This document shows positions 16,833 to 24,706 of a DNA stretch of 64,000 nt, in pieces. The stretch is taken from assembly GCF_900157385.1 (NCBI RefSeq), contig NZ_LT717701.1:2793331-2857330 (forward strand), written 5' to 3'. Positions within the stretch are counted from its first letter, which is position 1. Each line of letters begins with the position of its first letter. Below the pieces are notes generated by a model. That model was not told the origin of the DNA, did not search any database, and worked only from the letters and a program-made list of their open reading frames with translations. Both the position numbers and the translations under genes were made by a program. Origin of the DNA: Mycobacterium terramassiliense (lineage in GTDB: Bacteria; Actinomycetota; Actinomycetes; Mycobacteriales; Mycobacteriaceae).

Positions 16833-18041
16833 TCAAGCCGCGGTGAACTCGACCGGCAGCGCCGCCGGCGAACGGAACGCCACGCCGACGACGTGCGGGG
16901 TCGGGGCCGTCGGGTCGAGCCTCAGCTCCGGCAACCGGTCGAGCAGCGCGTTGATGGCCACCGTCCCCTCCATCCGCGCCAGGTGCATGCCCAGGCACAG
17001 GTGCGGGCCGCCCCCGAACGTCAGGTGCGCGATGTTCTTGCGGGTCGGGTCGAAGCGGTCCGGGTCCGGGTAGCGCGCCGGGTCGCGGTTGGCGGCCGCG
17101 ACGCTCACGCTGACGGTCGTGCCCGCCGGAATGGCGAGTCCGCCGAGCTCGCAGTCGCGGACCGCCCGTCGCACCACCGTGGTGATCGGCGGTTCCCAGC
17201 GCAGCGCCTCCTCGAAGGCCGCCCGCAGCATCGCGCGGTCCGCCCGCAACTCCACCAGCAAGGCCGGCTCGGCGAGCAAAGCGACCAGCAGGTTGCCCGA
17301 CGCGCGGTAGGTCGTCTCGACGCCGGCGGGCAGGATCAGCAGCAGGAACGCGAAGATCTCGTCGTCGGTAAGGCGGGCGCCGTCGATCTCCGATTCCGCC
17401 AGCATGCTGATCAGGTCGTCCTGCGGGTGACGCCGCCGCTCGGCGAGGATCTCCGCGAGGTAGGCCTTGAGCTCGGCCGACGCGGCGAGCCCCCGATCCC
17501 AGTCGTAGACCACGTTGAGCAACTCGATCGACAGCCGCTGGAAGCGCACGTAGTCCCGCCGCGGCAGGCCCATGATCCGGGCGATGACCTGGACCGGAAA
17601 CGCGAAGGTGAACTCGCGGGCCAGCTCGGCGCGCCCGCGCGGGGCGAACTGGTCGATCAGCTCGTGGACCACCAACTCGACGAGCTCGGCGCGCCACCGC
17701 TCCAGCAGCGCGGTGCGGAACGACGGCGACACCAGGGCCCGGCTGGCCCGATGCTCGGCCCCCTCGAGCTCGAGCAGGGTGCGGCCCATGACCGGGCCCA
17801 TGATCTGCTCGTAGATCGACGACGAGAAGGTGTCGGGGTGGGTGAGCACGGTCTGGCACTCCTCGTACCCGAGCACCGTCACGCCGAGCTCGCCGACCTG
17901 CGCGGCGCTGACCTCGGCGAAGGGATTTCCCACCATCACCCGGTGCCGGGCCTGCGCCTCGCGCAGCCGCTCGTGCACGTTCTCGACCTGCATGAGCAGC
18001 CCGCCCTGCAACTCGGCGGGGTCGAATTCGTGGGTTGTCAC
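16833..18041 (-). CDS. Cytochrome P450
   Basis: The protein has 402 residues from the GTG at 18041, which overlaps the upstream amidohydrolase stop by 4 bp. It has the I-helix oxygen-binding motif LPAGVETTYR (about 240-250), the K-helix E-x-x-R in EEALRWEPP, and the haem loop FGGGPHLCLGMHLARME with Cys as axial ligand near 345. It is soluble, CYP family not assignable by eye. It needs a ferredoxin and reductase, neither of which adjoins it. The position in one operon with two amidohydrolases suggests breakdown or tailoring of an amide- or lactam-bearing compound. Confidence 0.93.
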   Translation of the reverse strand: MTTHEFDPAELQGGLLMQVENVHERLREAQARHRVMVGNPFAEVSAAQVGELGVTVLGYEECQTVLTHPDTFSSSIYEQIMGPVMGRTLLELEGAEHRASRALVSPSFRTALLERWRAELVELVVHELIDQFAPRGRAELAREFTFAFPVQVIARIMGLPRRDYVRFQRLSIELLNVVYDWDRGLAASAELKAYLAEILAERRRHPQDDLISMLAESEIDGARLTDDEIFAFLLLILPAGVETTYRASGNLLVALLAEPALLVELRADRAMLRAAFEEALRWEPPITTVVRRAVRDCELGGLAIPAGTTVSVSVAAANRDPARYPDPDRFDPTRKNIAHLTFGGGPHLCLGMHLARMEGTVAINALLDRLPELRLDPTAPTPHVVGVAFRSPAALPVEFTAA

Positions 18042-19759
18042 GAGGCCCTGACCGTCTCGGTGTCGCGCCCGGACCGCAGCACGGTGCCGGGCAGCGCGCC
18101 GGTGGCGGCGCCGTCGCGGCAGACCTCGACGCCACCGACCAGCACCGAGGAGATGCCGTCGGCGTCGGCGACCAACCGGGGAGCGCCCGACGGCAGGTCG
18201 TAGCGCGTGCGCTCCGGCCCGTGGCCGACGGTCGCCGGGTCGAACAACACCAGGTCGGCGTGCCAGCCGGGCCGGATGCGGCCGCGTTCGGTCAGCCCGT
18301 AGAAACGGGCCGGCACGTCGGTGATCAGCCGGATGGCCTCCTCGATCGTTACCACCTGGTGCTCGCGCACGCCCTTGCTCAGCAGCGACGTCGTGTAGAT
18401 CGCGCCGCACATCATGTCCAGGTGCGCGCCCGCGTCCGAGCCCCCGATCACGGCGCCCGGATGCCGCCACACCTGCGCGCGCATCTTCCAGTCGGCCGCG
18501 TCGTCGCCGGTCAGCGGCGGCGACAGGCCGGTGCGCAGCTCGTCGGCGATCACGACGTCGAGCAGCGTGTCGAAGGGCTCGCCGCCCCGGGCGGCGGCGA
18601 CCTCACCGACGCTGCGCCCGGTGGCGTCGGCGTTGTCGGGGGCGAACGTCTCGACGATGACCAGCCGGTCCCATTGCGCCAGGCCGCGCAGCATGCCCGC
18701 CTCCCTCGAGGCGGCGCCGTCGGCGAGGCGGCGGCGCACCTGCGGATCGGCAAGGGCCACAAGCCGTTCCGGCACCGGCAGGTGCATCGTGTCGCGCCAG
18801 CCGGGCAGCCCGTCAAGCACGAAGCCGGAGAGGAACGAGAGCCGGATCTTCATGGCCTGCGGCAGGGTGAGCGCGACCACCCGGCCGCCACGCCCCGCGG
18901 CGACCTCCGAGGCGCGCAACTGCTTTTCGTGCCCGGCCGGGTTGGCCGCGGAGACGCCCAGCAGGTTCCAGTTCAGCGGGCGGTCGGCGGCCACCGACAT
19001 GTCGGTGAGCAGCGCGATGTCCTCGTCGGTGAAGCCGGACAGGCAGCCGGGGATGATCGCCTCGAGCGTGGTGCCCGGATGGTCGCGCAACGCCGCGGCC
19101 AGCGCCACCAGTTCGTCCCGCGTCGCGCCGCGCGAGGGCACCGGCTGGCCGGACCCGTCGTTGTGGGTGGGGGACTGGCTCGTCGACAGCCCGAGCGCGC
19201 CGGCGCCCAGCGACTCGTGCAGCACCGTGACCATCGTGTCAATGTGTTCCGGGGTGGCCTCGCCCCCGACCGCGTCGCCGCCCATGGCGGCCAGCCGCAG
19301 CGCCGAATGCCCCACCAGGAAGCCGGCATTGACGGCGATGCGGCCCTCGAGGCGGCCCAGCCAGTCACCGAACGACGCCCATTCCCAGTCGAGGCCGGCG
19401 CGCAGCGCGTCCAGCGGCATCCCTTCCACTCGCGCCAGCATCCGGGTGAGGTAGTCCTGCTGCCCGGCGGCCGCCGGTGCCAGGGTGAAGCCGCAGTTGC
19501 CGCCGAAGACCGTGGTGACGCCGTGCTGCACCGACGGGCTCGCGGTCGGGTCCCAGAACAGCTGCGCGTCGTAATGGGTGTGCAGGTCGACGAAGCCGGG
19601 CGCCAGCGTCTGCCCTTGTGCGTCAACGGTTTTCGCGGCCACGTCGTCGACTTCACCGACGGCGGCGATCCGGCCGTTGCTGACGCCGACGTCGCCGCGC
19701 CGGGCGGGCGCGCCGGTGCCGTCGACGATCTGGGCGTCGCGGATGAGCAGGTCCAACAT
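18038..19759 (-). CDS. N-acyl-D-amino-acid deacylase-type amidohydrolase
   Basis: The protein has 573 residues from the ATG at 19759, where the family N-terminus MLDLLIRDAQIVDGTGAPARR begins; the open frame upstream is not family-like. It has the metal-binding motif GFVDLHTHYDAQLFWDP near 58-74, and conserved FGGNCGFTLAP, ALGLSTSQSP and VIGGSDAGAHLDMM (about 445-458) with the catalytic Asp. The length and motifs match D-aminoacylase/dihydroorotase-like proteins of the amidohydrolase superfamily. The substrate is unknown; many mycobacterial members have no proven D-amino-acid activity. It lies between another amidohydrolase (20 bp upstream) and the P450 (4-bp overlap). Confidence 0.88.
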   Translation of the reverse strand: MLDLLIRDAQIVDGTGAPARRGDVGVSNGRIAAVGEVDDVAAKTVDAQGQTLAPGFVDLHTHYDAQLFWDPTASPSVQHGVTTVFGGNCGFTLAPAAAGQQDYLTRMLARVEGMPLDALRAGLDWEWASFGDWLGRLEGRIAVNAGFLVGHSALRLAAMGGDAVGGEATPEHIDTMVTVLHESLGAGALGLSTSQSPTHNDGSGQPVPSRGATRDELVALAAALRDHPGTTLEAIIPGCLSGFTDEDIALLTDMSVAADRPLNWNLLGVSAANPAGHEKQLRASEVAAGRGGRVVALTLPQAMKIRLSFLSGFVLDGLPGWRDTMHLPVPERLVALADPQVRRRLADGAASREAGMLRGLAQWDRLVIVETFAPDNADATGRSVGEVAAARGGEPFDTLLDVVIADELRTGLSPPLTGDDAADWKMRAQVWRHPGAVIGGSDAGAHLDMMCGAIYTTSLLSKGVREHQVVTIEEAIRLITDVPARFYGLTERGRIRPGWHADLVLFDPATVGHGPERTRYDLPSGAPRLVADADGISSVLVGGVEVCRDGAATGALPGTVLRSGRDTETVRAS

Positions 19760-19779
19760 GGCAGGCGTCCACGCCCTTT

Positions 19780-20979
19780 CTATCCGGCGGCCGAAACGGC
19801 CAGCCACCCCTCGTCTGGCAGCGGGTGACGGAACAGTTGGGCGGCATTGCGGTGGGTGATGCGCGCCGCGTCCTCCGCCGACAGGCCGGCGACGTTGCGC
19901 GCCACCACCTGTTGGGTGTCCGGCCAGGTCGAGTCCGCGTGCGGGTAGTCGCTTTCGACGAGGATGCGGTCGGCCCCGATCGCGTCGAGCGCGCCGAACG
20001 CGTGCGGGTCGTCGATCGAGCAGAGCCAGAAGTTGCGCCGCAGTACCTCGCTGGGCAGCAGGTCGCCCTTCCACGACCCGCCCTCGTGGCCCGAAGCCGA
20101 GTGCGCCAGAACGTAATCGGCGCGGTCGCCGAGCATGGCCGCCCAGCCCAGGCCGCCCTCGGCGAGCGTGACGTTCAGCCTCGGGTACCGCACCGGGATG
20201 CCCGACCACAGCATGTCGGCGCAGGCGACGAGGGCGTTCACCGGGAACAGGGTGGTGATGGTCTCAAAGGGCGTGTCCGGGGCGGGGATTGGCGCCCACT
20301 GGGCCGATCCGGTGTGCAGGCACACGACCGTGCCGGTCTCCTCGCAGGCGGCGAAGAACGCATCCCACGCGCCGCTGTGCAGGCTCGGCAGGCCGCATTG
20401 GGCGGGCAGCTCGGGGAAGCTCACCGCCTTGAAGCCGCGCGCGGCGTTGCGGCGTACCTCCCCGGGTGCGAGCAGCGGGTCGGCGAGCCAGGGCAGCTGC
20501 AGCGGGATGATCCGGTCCGGGTAGCTGCCGGCCCACACCTCCAGGTGCCAGTCGTTCCACGCGCGCAGGGTGGCCAGGCCCAGTTCCAGGTCGTCGCTCT
20601 TCCAGAACACGGTCCCGGCGAACCCGGCGATCAGGGAAGGAAAGTTGACCGAGGCCCAGATGCCGGCGAGGTCCATGTCGTCGATCCGGGCGTCGATATC
20701 CCAACAGCCGGGCCGCATTTCGTCGAATCGGGCGGCCTCCATGCTCCATTCCTCGCGGGGCCGGCCGATCACCGCGTTGAGGCCGATGTTGGGGTACTCG
20801 CGGCCCTCATAGCGCCACACCTGCCGCCCGTCGCCGGTCTCGACGACCCTCGGGGCGCGCTCGGCCAGGGCGGCGGGAAGCCGCCCCACGAACATGTCGG
20901 GCGGCTCGATGACGTGGTCGTCGACGGAGATCACGATGTGCTGTCGCCGCCGGGGATCGGGGTCTGGCAGCAGCGCCAT
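19780..20979 (-). CDS. Metal-dependent amidohydrolase (ACMSD-like, amidohydrolase 2 family)
   Basis: The protein has 399 residues. The N-terminal motif VISVDDHVIEPPDMF carries the D-x-H metal site. A long TIM-barrel with R-x-W-x-D-x-H type elements follows (VCLHTGSAQW near 185, ILVESDYPHADSTWPD near 335), ending IPHRNAAQLF-like (RITHRNAAQLFRHPL). This matches the ACMSD/gamma-resorcylate decarboxylase branch, which does non-oxidative decarboxylation or hydrolysis with Zn or Mn. It is the first gene of the three-gene operon, so the control region is just upstream (20980-21321). Confidence 0.86.
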   Translation of the reverse strand: MALLPDPDPRRRQHIVISVDDHVIEPPDMFVGRLPAALAERAPRVVETGDGRQVWRYEGREYPNIGLNAVIGRPREEWSMEAARFDEMRPGCWDIDARIDDMDLAGIWASVNFPSLIAGFAGTVFWKSDDLELGLATLRAWNDWHLEVWAGSYPDRIIPLQLPWLADPLLAPGEVRRNAARGFKAVSFPELPAQCGLPSLHSGAWDAFFAACEETGTVVCLHTGSAQWAPIPAPDTPFETITTLFPVNALVACADMLWSGIPVRYPRLNVTLAEGGLGWAAMLGDRADYVLAHSASGHEGGSWKGDLLPSEVLRRNFWLCSIDDPHAFGALDAIGADRILVESDYPHADSTWPDTQQVVARNVAGLSAEDAARITHRNAAQLFRHPLPDEGWLAVSAAG

Positions 20980-21321
20980 ACCAGACGACTATCGTCGCCG
21001 CTTTCCGGCGCTGTCAATGCTATCTATGCAATCAATGCAAAGACGCACGCGGCCCGCCCCACCTCTACCCCGCGTCGCATATGCAACAGTGGCCCCAGTC
21101 CGGGGACCTCGCTTTTGTCCACCTATCCGCAACAACTCGTCGAAGGTGGCCGAACGAGGCTCGGCCTCGAGGGAGCGGTCCGCTTCGCAAAGTCATTGCT
21201 CGCCAAGCGCATCGAACGAAAACTTGTCGCTGTAGGCGCACAAAGGCTTATTGCCACCCGCGGAGGGCCCATTTTCGGGGATACTGCGCTGCAACCAGAC
21301 GCATCAGAAAGGAATCCCAGC
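20980..21321. other. Intergenic region with divergent promoters
   Basis: These 342 bp separate the leftward amidohydrolase operon from a small rightward gene. Near the operon side there is a relatively AT-rich stretch with the repeated word ATGCAATCAATGCA (21026-21039), a possible operator. No tRNA or open frame with support was seen. Confidence 0.5.
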
Positions 21322-21570
21322 ATGGCCATTACACGCGCCGAAGCGGCGCAGTACGTCAAGGATGCCGGGGGCTTGAAGCTGGTCGTTTTCGGGGCCGACG
21401 GCCACGAGGTCGCGGCGATGTTCGTGCAGGGCTCGGTGACTTACGACCAGGAGGAAGCGACCTTCCTTGCGGTCGCGGAGGACGGCCACACGGTCGGGGA
21501 GCTGTTCGTGGACGAAACGGTCGGCTACGACGAGAGCACCGATGCCTTCGTCATCCGCACCGCGCGGTAG
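21322..21570 (+). CDS. Conserved-looking small protein, 82 aa
   Basis: The ATG at 21322 follows AGAAAGGA at a good distance. The 82-residue acidic protein (MAITRAEAAQYVKDAGGLKLVVFGADG) has alternating short strands (MFVQGSVTYDQEEATFLAV, TVGELFVDETVGY) and no membrane helix or signal peptide. No family is recognised. Codon use is like the host's, so it is a chromosomal gene just outside the prophage-like element and not part of it. It lies 34 bp before the small membrane gene that serves as the attachment site. Confidence 0.6.
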   Translation: MAITRAEAAQYVKDAGGLKLVVFGADGHEVAAMFVQGSVTYDQEEATFLAVAEDGHTVGELFVDETVGYDESTDAFVIRTAR

Positions 21571-21604
21571 CGGCCGCGGCCGCTACGGCGCGTAGCCTCC
21601 CCAT

Positions 21605-21700
21605 ATGAGAAGGACTTTCGTCGTTACGTTGGCGTTGGGGTTGCTCGTCGCGCTGTTCGGCCTGATCTGGGCGCTCCAGGGATTCGGGGTGCTGGGCGGC
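21605..21700 (+). pseudogene. 5' fragment of small membrane-protein gene interrupted by the element
   Basis: Codons 1-32 encode MRRTFVVTLALGLLVALFG followed by LIWALQGFGVLGG, one membrane helix that ends in the Gly pair typical of small two-helix mycobacterial proteins. After 21700 the frame runs into element DNA and ends after 60 codons at 21787. The missing half is at 33054-33161. Joining the two gives a 66-residue two-helix protein reading VLGG-SPMSNTTTW across the junction. The function is unknown, and the fused 60-residue product has lost its second helix. Confidence 0.8.
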
Positions 21701-21702
21701 AG
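21698..21702. other. attL core of serine-integrase element
   Basis: Host sequence ends and element sequence begins within GGCAG. The counterpart at the right end is GGTAG (33054-33058). The shared GG-pyrimidine-AG is short, as expected for a serine recombinase, which needs only a 2-bp crossover. The inferred attB is inside codons 32-33 of the split gene. Confidence 0.65.
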
Positions 21703-21742
21703 GCGATACAGCAGTGTCCCCACACGCCTGCGGGCTGCGAAC

Positions 21743-21872
21743 ATTACACTTCGCCGAAATGCTGGACTTCGCGCCCAAGTTCTGTAACGTCTCTTTTATA
21801 GCGGGACAGAAATCCATTACATTTTGTGGCGTTTGTGCTGAAAACATTACAATTTAGGGCTAAAACATTACA
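21743..21872 (+). repeat. Four ATTACA direct repeats near the left end
   Basis: ATTACA occurs at 21743, 21816, 21846 and 21867, three of the four within (A)ACATTACA(A/C)TT. Spacings are 73, 30 and 21 bp, close to whole helical turns, so all sites would face the same side of the helix. An inverted near-copy (TGTAAC) is at 21783. They could be binding sites for a replication, excision or control protein. Confidence 0.45.
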
Positions 21873-22097
21873 CTTTGCAATGCCTCTGACCTGCGCATAT
21901 AGCGAGACCTCCTCTGTCCCAACGTCTTTCAAGGGCCCCTGAGTCGGCATTCTATGCACCAGAATGGCCGATTCTGATTAGGATAGGTAGTGAAAGCGGA
22001 GAGCTTGAACGGACGGGTGCGAGGGCGGTCCATATTTACCAGAACGTCGCCACCCAAGACGACCACGACAACCGAAAGCAACGACAACGACAAATGA
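21788..22097. other. Non-coding left end of the element
   Basis: These 310 bp carry most of the ATTACA repeats, several AT-rich stretches fit for promoters, and a run of ACGACAAC-type words just before the first gene. No supported open frame was seen on either strand. It is the likely control region of the rightward operon. Confidence 0.5.
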
Positions 22098-22625
22098 ATG
22101 AACCGAATGGCTACGCGGGTTAAGATCCCCGGTTTCGCTGGTGGCCAATGGGAGGTCAACAGCGACGGGAAGGTCTACCGCGGCTGGCGCAAGCAGGACA
22201 TCACAAACCTGATTGCAGGCTGGCCCACCGTCGACTTGACGCGTGATTACAAAGGCCCCATCCCGCCCCCTGGATGCGCCCCTGACTGCCCGCGGTGCTT
22301 GTGGATGAATGACCCCCACAAAAACTGTTACGAGGCCTCAGACGCTGAAGGCGGTCGCTGTGGATGCGGTCCAACGCCCCGGCTACACATTCCCAGCACA
22401 CTTCGCCTCCTTGATGAGGTTGTAGTGCACGCCTTTCACGGCGACCCTCCGAACGGTGACTGGGCAAGCGCCCGCATCATCTACCACGAGGGCGGTATGT
22501 GGAAGCCTGGATGGAAGCCGAATTGTTCGGCCGGAAATCTGAGCTGGGGCACTGATGAGAAATGTGCCGAGCTGTTGGCACGTCAAGACTTCAAACGCCG
22601 CTACGGTCTCCGTGGCGTGGCGTAG
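22098..22625 (+). CDS. HNH-endonuclease-like phage protein (degenerate), 175 aa
   Basis: The N-terminal part reads WEVNSDGKVYRGWRKQ, like the NUMOD4 module that precedes HNH domains. The second half has DEVVVHAFHGDPPNG followed at the end by NLSWGTDEKCAELLAR, the frame of HNH homing-type nucleases (VH..A.F.G..P, then NL.WGT). The central His is replaced by YHEGG and the usual H-x-D/N-G core is not clear, so activity is doubtful. A CAPDCPRCLW stretch (about 55-65) could bind zinc. It is the first gene of the rightward arm, followed without a gap by two small genes. A second Met at 22107 is an alternative start. Confidence 0.5.
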   Translation: MNRMATRVKIPGFAGGQWEVNSDGKVYRGWRKQDITNLIAGWPTVDLTRDYKGPIPPPGCAPDCPRCLWMNDPHKNCYEASDAEGGRCGCGPTPRLHIPSTLRLLDEVVVHAFHGDPPNGDWASARIIYHEGGMWKPGWKPNCSAGNLSWGTDEKCAELLARQDFKRRYGLRGVA

Positions 22626-22946
22626 ATGAGCAACTACTATCGAAATGGAGAGCGAATGCGTTACGCAGACCGCATCCTCAACCGCATCGAGCGCCTGAAC
22701 GCGCGGAAATTCGGCGTCTATGCCTGCAAAGAGTATGACGGCTCTGACCGCATTTGCCTTGTAGCTGACTTCAAAGACCGCGAGTCTTTCATGCTGCCCA
22801 TGACGCTTGAGGCCGCTCATGAGATGGCCATAGACATGCTGTCCGCGGTCATGGCTATCAAGCCTGAAATGCTGTTTGGCAGTGAGATTGCTGCACAGTA
22901 CAAATCAGGCCAGCTGTCCCTGCACGAGCTGAAGCAAGTCGTCTAA
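22626..22946 (+). CDS. Hypothetical element protein, 106 aa
   Basis: The ATG starts on the base after the previous stop, so it is probably translated by coupling. The product is a 106-residue mixed alpha/beta protein with a basic N-terminus (MSNYYRNGERMRYADRILNR) and a mid-region CLVADFKDRESFMLPMTLEAAHEM. No signal peptide or membrane helix. No family recognised. Its codon use is element-like. Confidence 0.55.
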   Translation: MSNYYRNGERMRYADRILNRIERLNARKFGVYACKEYDGSDRICLVADFKDRESFMLPMTLEAAHEMAIDMLSAVMAIKPEMLFGSEIAAQYKSGQLSLHELKQVV

Positions 22947-23171
22947 ATGGACTCGTGCATTATCAGCGACCCCTCGCGCTGTCCGGTAACGGCCCAGCGT
23001 CGGGAAGACGGGCGCATTATCGTCCGCACACCCGGCCGGCCCTTGCAGTTTTTCAGCCCTGCCGAAATCGACCGCCTTGCCCGCTTCGCGCGCGGCGAGG
23101 GCGTGCTGCAGCGCTACATCGCTTCGCCCCTCAGCGCCACGGAGGGCGACGAACTAAACCATCAGGGCTAA
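22947..23171 (+). CDS. Hypothetical element protein, 74 aa
   Basis: It begins on the base after the stop of the previous gene, the third gene in an uninterrupted chain. The 74 residues include GRIIVRTPGRPLQFFSPAEIDRLARFARG, a strand pair followed by an amphipathic helix. Cys residues at 4 and 12 are isolated. No family recognised. The close packing is the main evidence that it is translated. Confidence 0.5.
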   Translation: MDSCIISDPSRCPVTAQRREDGRIIVRTPGRPLQFFSPAEIDRLARFARGEGVLQRYIASPLSATEGDELNHQG

Positions 23172-23178
23172 CGGGGAG

Positions 23179-23937
23179 ATGACCGACGCCATTCGCGCGT
23201 TCCTGGCCGAGTGGGATGGCTTCATCGCGCACTATAGGGACTGCGCGCCCAGCGACATCGACGAGTGTTACCGGACGTGGCTGGTCAACATCGAGTGGCT
23301 CCTGGGCTTTCCGGACACCTGCTCTCATGCCGACGAGCTGTTGCCGATGTGGCGTGACGCAATCAGGCTTTTCGGCGCCCGATGCGTAATGGACGGATAC
23401 GAGCGATCCGGCCGCAGCGGCGATAAGGTCTTCGCGGCCGACACCGCCTACTGGGTGCGCCTGTTCAAGATGGCCCGCGACCCCTCCACGCTTCCGACCA
23501 AGCCCGTTACTCTTTACCGCGGCTGTTACTGGGCGGGACGGCTCAGGCCGTCATGGACGCCGAATCTCGTAACCGCCTATTGGTACGCGATTTCCGCCAG
23601 CTGCGCTGCGACACAGGACGGTCGTTATGTCACAGACTTCTCCAATCGCTACCGTGCGCCCCGCATCTACCGGCACGTCACACGACCACCCGAGATACTT
23701 GCAGTGCGCCGCGACAATGACGAGTACGTCCTTGACCCAACCTTCCTCGATGATTCCAACGTGGAGGAAATCTGGGTCGGCGACCCAGACTACGCGCGCG
23801 TTCGCACCATTCTTGCTGAGGCGTCGGGCGTGTTCGTCAGACCGGATGAAAAGCGCCGTTGCTCGCCACTCGTGGAGCCGGAGGCGCGCCTGCGAGCAAT
23901 CCTCGCGGCGGCGGCTTCCCCCACTTTCGACGGATGA
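23179..23937 (+). CDS. Putative ADP-ribosyltransferase-fold phage protein, 252 aa
   Basis: The N-terminal 100 residues are helical. The C-terminal half has the order of an R-S-E type ART domain: VTLYRGCYW (Arg, about 112-120), then SWTPNLVTAYWYA (about 127-139, replacing the S-T-S strand), then a strand IYRHVTRPPEILAV, then DNDEYVLDP (about 180-190) with a Glu where the catalytic E-x-E/Q-x-E usually lies. Many phage and actinobacterial proteins share this layout; most are untested. The second acidic residue of the usual turn is not clear. It could modify host or phage proteins, or be a binding-only relative. It overlaps the next gene by 4 bp. Confidence 0.42.
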   Translation: MTDAIRAFLAEWDGFIAHYRDCAPSDIDECYRTWLVNIEWLLGFPDTCSHADELLPMWRDAIRLFGARCVMDGYERSGRSGDKVFAADTAYWVRLFKMARDPSTLPTKPVTLYRGCYWAGRLRPSWTPNLVTAYWYAISASCAATQDGRYVTDFSNRYRAPRIYRHVTRPPEILAVRRDNDEYVLDPTFLDDSNVEEIWVGDPDYARVRTILAEASGVFVRPDEKRRCSPLVEPEARLRAILAAAASPTFDG

Positions 23938-24641
23938 CTTCGAGGCCAGCCCCGCCCCCGTGGATGCGTGGACTTCCCAGCATCTACAAGCCGTACGACG
24001 ACCTCCCCATCCCCGCCACGTCTACGACCGCGTTCGGGACCACCTCCAATGACCCGGTGCGCGAACTGGCCCTAGGCCTGCGACGTGCGTGCAGTATGTG
24101 CGGCTACCCAATGCCTCGCGGCAAGCCGGTGTATCACGTGTTCACAACGTCGCCGCAGCAGCACCTTCACAGCGCTCACGGCGGCGGCGTGGTCACCCAT
24201 CCCTCGCCAGGACCGATGCACCGAAGCTGCGCGGCGTACTCAACCGCGTCGTGCCCGTTCTTGAAATACCGGCAGTCGCGGCGTCGCAGCGCTCGCCACG
24301 TCACCCGCGGTGACGCGGAAATCGTCGGATTCGAGAACTTCGGGATGGTCTTTTTCGCCGAACCGACCAGGCGCGGTGACCTGCGGGAGTGGGGTTACCT
24401 CGGCCAATGTGAAGGTGTTCCATATGCCAGCTGGAAAGACATGGCGCGTATGTATGACGCCATGATTGCCGCGGACGCGAAGGTTATCGACACTTCCAAG
24501 CCTCGGCTGTACTGGACCGACAGTGACCTCGACCGCGGCCGGCTCATGGAGTGCGCCCGCATTGATCGCGTGAGATTGCTACAGCTGCGCGGGTCCATCC
24601 CGGCCGTCGTGGGTAATGGTTACAGGATGGCTTTGCTTTAG
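23934..24641 (+). CDS. Phage-type Cys/His-motif protein, 235 aa
   Basis: The ATG at 23934 overlaps the previous stop (ATGA). It has a probable zinc-binding region: CSMCGYPMP (about 45-53), then after a Ser/Gly/His-rich loop PGPMHRSCAAYSTASCPFLK (about 83-102). This C-x2-C ... MH-x2-CA-x6-CPFL arrangement is recurrent in actinobacterial phage and genomic-island proteins of unknown role. The remainder (FENFGMVFFAEP, WKDMARMYDAMIAADAKV) is alpha/beta. No enzymatic motif is recognised. It ends the first block of the rightward arm. Confidence 0.55.
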   Translation: MTSRPAPPPWMRGLPSIYKPYDDLPIPATSTTAFGTTSNDPVRELALGLRRACSMCGYPMPRGKPVYHVFTTSPQQHLHSAHGGGVVTHPSPGPMHRSCAAYSTASCPFLKYRQSRRRSARHVTRGDAEIVGFENFGMVFFAEPTRRGDLREWGYLGQCEGVPYASWKDMARMYDAMIAADAKVIDTSKPRLYWTDSDLDRGRLMECARIDRVRLLQLRGSIPAVVGNGYRMALL

Positions 24642-24706
24642 CTCTTGCGACCCTGTAATGATTCTCTCAGTACCTACCCATACCATCTAGGGGTACTACG
24701 CGAAAT

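Noticed and set aside
18042..18470. Longer N-terminus for the P450 at 16833-18041
   Set aside because: Codons upstream of the GTG lie within the amidohydrolase gene and encode nothing like a P450 N-terminus; the 4-bp overlap is the usual coupling.
20980..21321. tRNA or small RNA in the gap before the 82-aa gene
   Set aside because: No cloverleaf with a TpsiC arm could be built and no conserved RNA motif was seen.
21699..21731. Inverted repeat GCAGGCG/CGCCTGC at attL as the integrase core
   Set aside because: The arms span the host-element junction and have no counterpart at attR; the short GG-pyrimidine-AG identity fits a serine integrase better. The repeat may still be part of the phage half-site.
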